Translations under genes and position numbers: made by a program
Origin: Conexibacter woesei Iso977N
Lineage (GTDB): Bacteria; Actinomycetota; Thermoleophilia; Solirubrobacterales; Solirubrobacteraceae
Direction of reading: 5' to 3'
Assembly: GCF_000424625.1 (NCBI RefSeq)
Contig: NZ_AUKG01000001.1
Span: 124,001 to 188,000 of the forward strand
Length of the DNA: 64,000 nucleotides
The notes under the pieces: generated by a model
The model's database searches: none
What the model was told of the DNA's origin: nothing
What the model saw: only the letters and a program-made list of their open reading frames with translations
In this document: positions 60,802-64,000 of the stretch, piece after piece
How positions within the stretch are numbered: position 1 is the stretch's first letter
Layout of the letters: each line of letters starts with the position of its first letter

Positions 60802-61416
60802 TCAGTCGGTGATGAGGATCCGGCGGGGGTTCGCCGGATCGCGGGAGAGGCGGCCGGCGGCGATGAGGCGGATCGCGTCGGGCAGCAGCGCGTGCTCGAT
60901 CGGACGCAGCAGCGAGAGCGCGGCGGCCGAGTCCGCGTCGGGCGGCAGCGGGATCGCGGACTGCAGGATGACCGCGCCGGTGTCGACGCCCTCGTCGACG
61001 AAGTGGACGGTCGCCCCGAACAGCTTCGACCCGTAGTCGATCGCCTGCTGCACGGCGGCGAGCCCCGGGAACGCCGGCAGCAGCGACGGGTGGATGTTGA
61101 TGATCTTGTCCGGGAACCGCCGGATGAACCCGGGCGTCAGGATCGCCATGTACCCGGCGAGCACGACGAGCTCCGCGCCCTGCGCGTCGAGCCAGTCGCC
61201 GATCGCCGCGTCGCGCGCCGCGCGGTCCGGGTAGGCGCCGAGCGGGAACACCGACGCCGGGACGCCCGCCGCCCTCGCCCGCTCCAGGGCGACCGCGTCG
61301 GCCTTGTCGGAGGCAACCCCTACAACTTTGGCCTCGAAGCCGTGGACGCTGTCGAGGATCGCCTGCAGGTTGGTCCCCGACCCCGAGGCCAGGACCCCGA
61401 CGCGCAGCAGCGCCAT
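60802..61416 (-). CDS. purN: Phosphoribosylglycinamide formyltransferase
   Basis: 204-residue GAR transformylase, third step of purine synthesis. GVLASGSGTNLQAILDS binds the phosphate; NIHPSLLPAFPG and GATVHFVDEGVDTGAVILQ contain the catalytic Asn, His and Asp. ATG 61416 overlaps the RecQ stop by one base. It uses 10-formyl-THF. In many relatives purN lies directly next to purH; here a MarR/NTF2 pair and an acidic protein lie between them. Confidence 0.95.
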   Translation of the reverse strand: MALLRVGVLASGSGTNLQAILDSVHGFEAKVVGVASDKADAVALERARAAGVPASVFPLGAYPDRAARDAAIGDWLDAQGAELVVLAGYMAILTPGFIRRFPDKIINIHPSLLPAFPGLAAVQQAIDYGSKLFGATVHFVDEGVDTGAVILQSAIPLPPDADSAAALSLLRPIEHALLPDAIRLIAAGRLSRDPANPRRILITD

Positions 61417-63236
61417 CAGGCCGCTTCGATCGACAGCGAGGACTGCCCGTCCGGCGCCGCGGGCGGCGGCGCGTCCGGTCCCGGCTTCAGCACCGGGCGC
61501 GGGCCCTCGGTCTTGTCGAGCCGCCCGTCGTCGACCATCGCGTCGATCTTCGACAGCACGGTCGACGACGTCATGTGCGCGTAGGTCGCGTACTCCGGTA
61601 GCCCGTCCCAGCCGTTGCGCAGCAGCGCCTTCGCCTGACCGCCACGCAGCACCTCGGCGACGCGCGTCCGCCCGATCGACGGCCGCGCCGCGCGCACCAC
61701 CGACAGGATCGCCGCCTCGATCGTCTCGTGCTTCGCGGTCCCCGCGTTGGCGTGCGACAGCGCGCGCGACGGCGACGCGGGCACCAGCGACGGGTCGCAC
61801 ACGTCGCAGCACGGCACCCCGGGATCGGTCGTCGGCGCTGCCGGATCGCCGAAGTGCCGGAGCACCCGTGCGCGGCGGCAGCCGTCGTCCTCGACGAACG
61901 ACCACACCGACCGGTACTGCTTCCAGCGCGCCCGCTGACCCTCAGCCGCGCTCGACCGCGCCAGCGCCTGCGCGCGCCCGTCGTACTGGCCGACGACGCG
62001 CCCGCGCACACGGTCCATCGGCGACGGCGCCGGCTGGATCACGCCCGCCCGCGCAAGGTGCCCGACGATCGCCCGGACCCGCTCGGCCTCGTCGTCCAGG
62101 TACGACAGCGCGACGTCGAAGCGCCCGTCGACCGACGCGCCGAGCAGCCGCCCGGCGACCTGATCCAGGATCCCCTCGCTCACCTCGGAGCGGTTGATGA
62201 AGAACACGTGCAGCGACTTGTCGCGCTTCTCGGCGAACAGCAGCGCGCGCGCCGGGGCGCCGTCGCGGCCACCGCGGCCGGCCTCCTGGTAGTAGGCCTC
62301 GACCGACGGCGGCACGACCTCGTGCGCGACCGTCCGGACGTCGGACTTGTCGACGCCCATCCCGAACGCGTTGGTCGCGACCACGACATCGACCCGGCCG
62401 TCCATGAACCGCCGCTGGACCGTCGCGCGCTCGCCGCGCGGCAGGCCCGCGTGGTAGGCGACGACCTCGATGCCGAGGTCGACGCCGAGCCGCTCGGCCA
62501 GCGCGTCGCACGCCTTGCGCGTGCCCGCGTAGACGATCGCCGGCCGCGCCGCCGGATCGCGCAGCGCCTCCGCGATCCGCGCGTGCTTGTCGGCCGTCGT
62601 CGCGCACGGGACCACGGCGAACGACAGGTTCGGCCGGTCGAAGCCCGTCGTGACGATCGCCGGCTCCTGCAGCCCCAGCCGCGCCACGATGTCGCGCGCG
62701 ACCTCCGGCGTCGCCGTCGCCGTCGAGGCCACCAGGGCACGAGCGCCCAGCCACCGCGCCGCGTCCGCCAGCCGGAAGTAGTCCGGGCGGAAGTCGTGCC
62801 CCCACTGCGACACGCAGTGCGCCTCGTCGACCACGAACAGCCCGATCGGGACGTTGCGGATCGCCTCCAGGAACCCGGGCGACGAGAACCGCTCCGGCGC
62901 CACGTACAGCAGCTTCAGCGCACCCGACCGCGCGCGCTCCAGCACCGCCGCGTTGGTGGCCATGTCCTGCTGGGCGTTGATGACGCCCGCCGCGCCCGGG
63001 ACGCGGCGCTCCAGCGCCTCGACCTGGTCCTGCATCAGCGAGACCAGCGGCGAGACCACGATCGTCAGGTCCTCGCGCACCAGCGCGGGCAGCTGGTAGC
63101 AGAGCGACTTGCCCGCGCCCGTCGGCATGACCACGAGCGTGTCGCGCCCGTTCACCGCAGCGGTGACCGCGGCCTCCTGGCCGGGGCGGAAGTCGGCGAA
63201 GCCGAAGTGGTCGGTGAGGGCGGCGCGCAGATCCAT
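61416..63236 (-). CDS. recQ: RecQ-family ATP-dependent DNA helicase
   Basis: 606-residue 3'-5' helicase. Motif 0 FGFADFRPGQEAAV, motif I MPTGAGKSLCYQLPAL, motif II VVDEAHCVSQWGHDFRPDY, motif VI YYQEAGRGGRDG are all intact. A zinc-binding region follows with CRRARVLRHFGD and CCDVCDP. No HRDC domain is recognisable; the C-terminus is a winged-helix-like region (AAILSVVRAARPSIGRTRVA) and a low-complexity end. It works in recombination and replication-fork repair. Operon with purN (one-base overlap). Confidence 0.92.
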   Translation of the reverse strand: MDLRAALTDHFGFADFRPGQEAAVTAAVNGRDTLVVMPTGAGKSLCYQLPALVREDLTIVVSPLVSLMQDQVEALERRVPGAAGVINAQQDMATNAAVLERARSGALKLLYVAPERFSSPGFLEAIRNVPIGLFVVDEAHCVSQWGHDFRPDYFRLADAARWLGARALVASTATATPEVARDIVARLGLQEPAIVTTGFDRPNLSFAVVPCATTADKHARIAEALRDPAARPAIVYAGTRKACDALAERLGVDLGIEVVAYHAGLPRGERATVQRRFMDGRVDVVVATNAFGMGVDKSDVRTVAHEVVPPSVEAYYQEAGRGGRDGAPARALLFAEKRDKSLHVFFINRSEVSEGILDQVAGRLLGASVDGRFDVALSYLDDEAERVRAIVGHLARAGVIQPAPSPMDRVRGRVVGQYDGRAQALARSSAAEGQRARWKQYRSVWSFVEDDGCRRARVLRHFGDPAAPTTDPGVPCCDVCDPSLVPASPSRALSHANAGTAKHETIEAAILSVVRAARPSIGRTRVAEVLRGGQAKALLRNGWDGLPEYATYAHMTSSTVLSKIDAMVDDGRLDKTEGPRPVLKPGPDAPPPAAPDGQSSLSIEAA

Positions 63237-63317
63237 GAGACGGGCGTCGGACCTTAGCGCCGCGATCGGCCTGCACCCCCGATCTGCGCACTTCCGTGAC
63301 GCTTCCTGCGCGATTTC

Positions 63318-63959
63318 TCAGGACGCCGACGCCATCGCGCTGCGCAGCGCCGCCACCAGCGCCGGATCGGCCTTCTCGACGCAGCCCGCGTCGAACGGCG
63401 GCTGCGGGTCGTACTCGATCCCGAGCTGGATCGCGCGCGCCGTGTCGTCGCCCGCGATCCGGGCCGCCAGCGCCAGCGCCATGTCGATCCCCGCCGAGAC
63501 ACCCGCAGCCGTCACGATCCGCGAGCCCTCCGGCCCGAAGACGACGCGGCCGCCGACCTCAGAGGCCCCGAACCCGCGCAGCGACTCCAGCTCCGACCAG
63601 TGCGACGTCGCGGGCAACCCCTCCAACAACCCCGCCGCGCCCAGCAGCAGCGAGCCGGTGCACACCGACGTCGTCCACGTCGTCGTCTCGTGCACCGAAG
63701 CGATCCACGACGTCCACATCGAGTCCTCCAACAACGCGCGCGTCCCGAACCCGCCCGGGACGAGCAGCACGTCGCACGCCCTCACGTCCGCCAGCGACGC
63801 CTCGGCGACCAAGGACAACATCCTGGTCTCCGTCGTCACCGGCCCGGCCTCCGGCGCCACGAACCGCACGCGCCCGCCCAGCCGCGACAGCACCTCGTAG
63901 GGCCCCACCGCATCCAGCGCGGTGAACCCGTCGTACACCGGGATCACGATGTCCATCAT
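63318..63959 (-). CDS. DJ-1/PfpI-family protein, isonitrile hydratase-like
   Basis: 213 residues. The nucleophile elbow is TSVCTGSLLLGAAGLL (Cys100, Thr101), and Asp16 in DGFTALDAVGPYE fills the third position known from Pseudomonas isonitrile hydratase InhA (Asp17, Cys101, Thr102). The rest has VLLVPGGFGTRALL and GVSAGIDMAL. The likely reaction is hydration of an isonitrile to an N-substituted formamide, but DJ-1 relatives also include amidases and glyoxalase III, so this is family-level inference. Begins at ATG 63959, directly beside an oppositely directed gene start. Confidence 0.83.
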   Translation of the reverse strand: MMDIVIPVYDGFTALDAVGPYEVLSRLGGRVRFVAPEAGPVTTETRMLSLVAEASLADVRACDVLLVPGGFGTRALLEDSMWTSWIASVHETTTWTTSVCTGSLLLGAAGLLEGLPATSHWSELESLRGFGASEVGGRVVFGPEGSRIVTAAGVSAGIDMALALAARIAGDDTARAIQLGIEYDPQPPFDAGCVEKADPALVAALRSAMASAS

Positions 63960-64000
63960 GTCGATCTACGCCGCCTTCGTCTCGCTTGCCATGAACCGCT
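63958..64000 (+). CDS. Start of a gene cut by the window edge
   Basis: ATG 63958 opens MSIYAAFVSLAMNR and the frame runs off the window. The sequence is compatible with the start of a protein divergent from the DJ-1-like gene, but 14 codons are too few to be sure. The two starts overlap by two bases, which would be unusual, so one of them may actually start later. Confidence 0.3.
   Translation, partial: MSIYAAFVSLAMNR

Overview
The window is about 70% GC with dense, short-spaced genes and GTG/TTG/CTG starts. It carries furA-katG, many TetR/MarR/ArsR regulators, ELWxxDGT-repeat and 'DATKLADGAV'-repeat secreted proteins and mycothiol-type ArsC. This points to an actinomycete, most likely a soil member of the Thermoleophilia (Solirubrobacterales type). 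The phylum follows from gene content and the order is an inference. It reads as chromosomal: purH, purN, pfkA, recQ and four tRNAs, with no replication or conjugation genes and no insertion sequence.

Layout. 1-5.2 kb: AbgT-type transporter with an M20 peptidase, a zinc peptidase lipoprotein, and a MarR/oxidoreductase divergon. 5.2-13.3 kb: furA-katG with a Fur box, a large membrane protein and an ELWxxDGT-repeat secreted protein. 13.4-22 kb: TetR-controlled MFS exporter with twin operators, DUF1801, a chemoreceptor, VOC/NTF2 pair, XRE-cupin/EamA divergon, a frameshifted Tat-exported flavoprotein, and two gene remnants meeting at a breakpoint near 22,272. 22.4-25.8 kb: lipoprotein and a TetR/P450 divergon. 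25.8-30.2 kb: a metal/arsenic block, with arsR-arsM-aquaporin-arsC flanked by two ArsR/CDF pairs.

30.3-32.3 kb is the most unusual part. It is a lower-GC, minus-strand operon of five mutually overlapping genes beside tRNA-Asp: three short paralogous peptides, an MvdD-like ATP-grasp ligase with an apparent CTG start, and a small membrane protein. The peptides share an EPxP leader block and a GETxxT...ET(I/V)D(D/E) block ending in acidic residues. I read this as an unannotated graspetide (omega-ester/amide RiPP) cluster. The precursors are too short for ordinary gene calling (36-62 codons).

32.8-47.9 kb: tandem 138-bp repeats, a second P450, a YCF48/BNR-like secreted protein, a four-PAS GGDEF-EAL protein, 6-phosphofructokinase, aldo/keto reductase, a beta-lactamase-fold hydrolase, a methyltransferase with a near-leaderless promoter, a 43-bp imperfect inverted repeat between convergent genes, several secreted proteins and a TetR-controlled exported protein. 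47.9-54.3 kb: FGly sulfatase, tRNAs Val, Glu and Lys, low-complexity exported proteins and a Fic protein whose reading frame runs into tRNA-Lys on the opposite strand. 54.6-64 kb: PEP mutase-like enzyme, SF2 helicase, RidA, purH, a MarR/SnoaL divergon and acidic protein lying between purH and purN, recQ, and a DJ-1/isonitrile hydratase-like protein.

A recurring theme is the local repressor: a regulator divergent from its target, with a palindrome overlapping a recognisable promoter and often a transcript start on or beside the start codon. Promoter, operator and function calls are read by eye from sequence and family knowledge; no searches were run.
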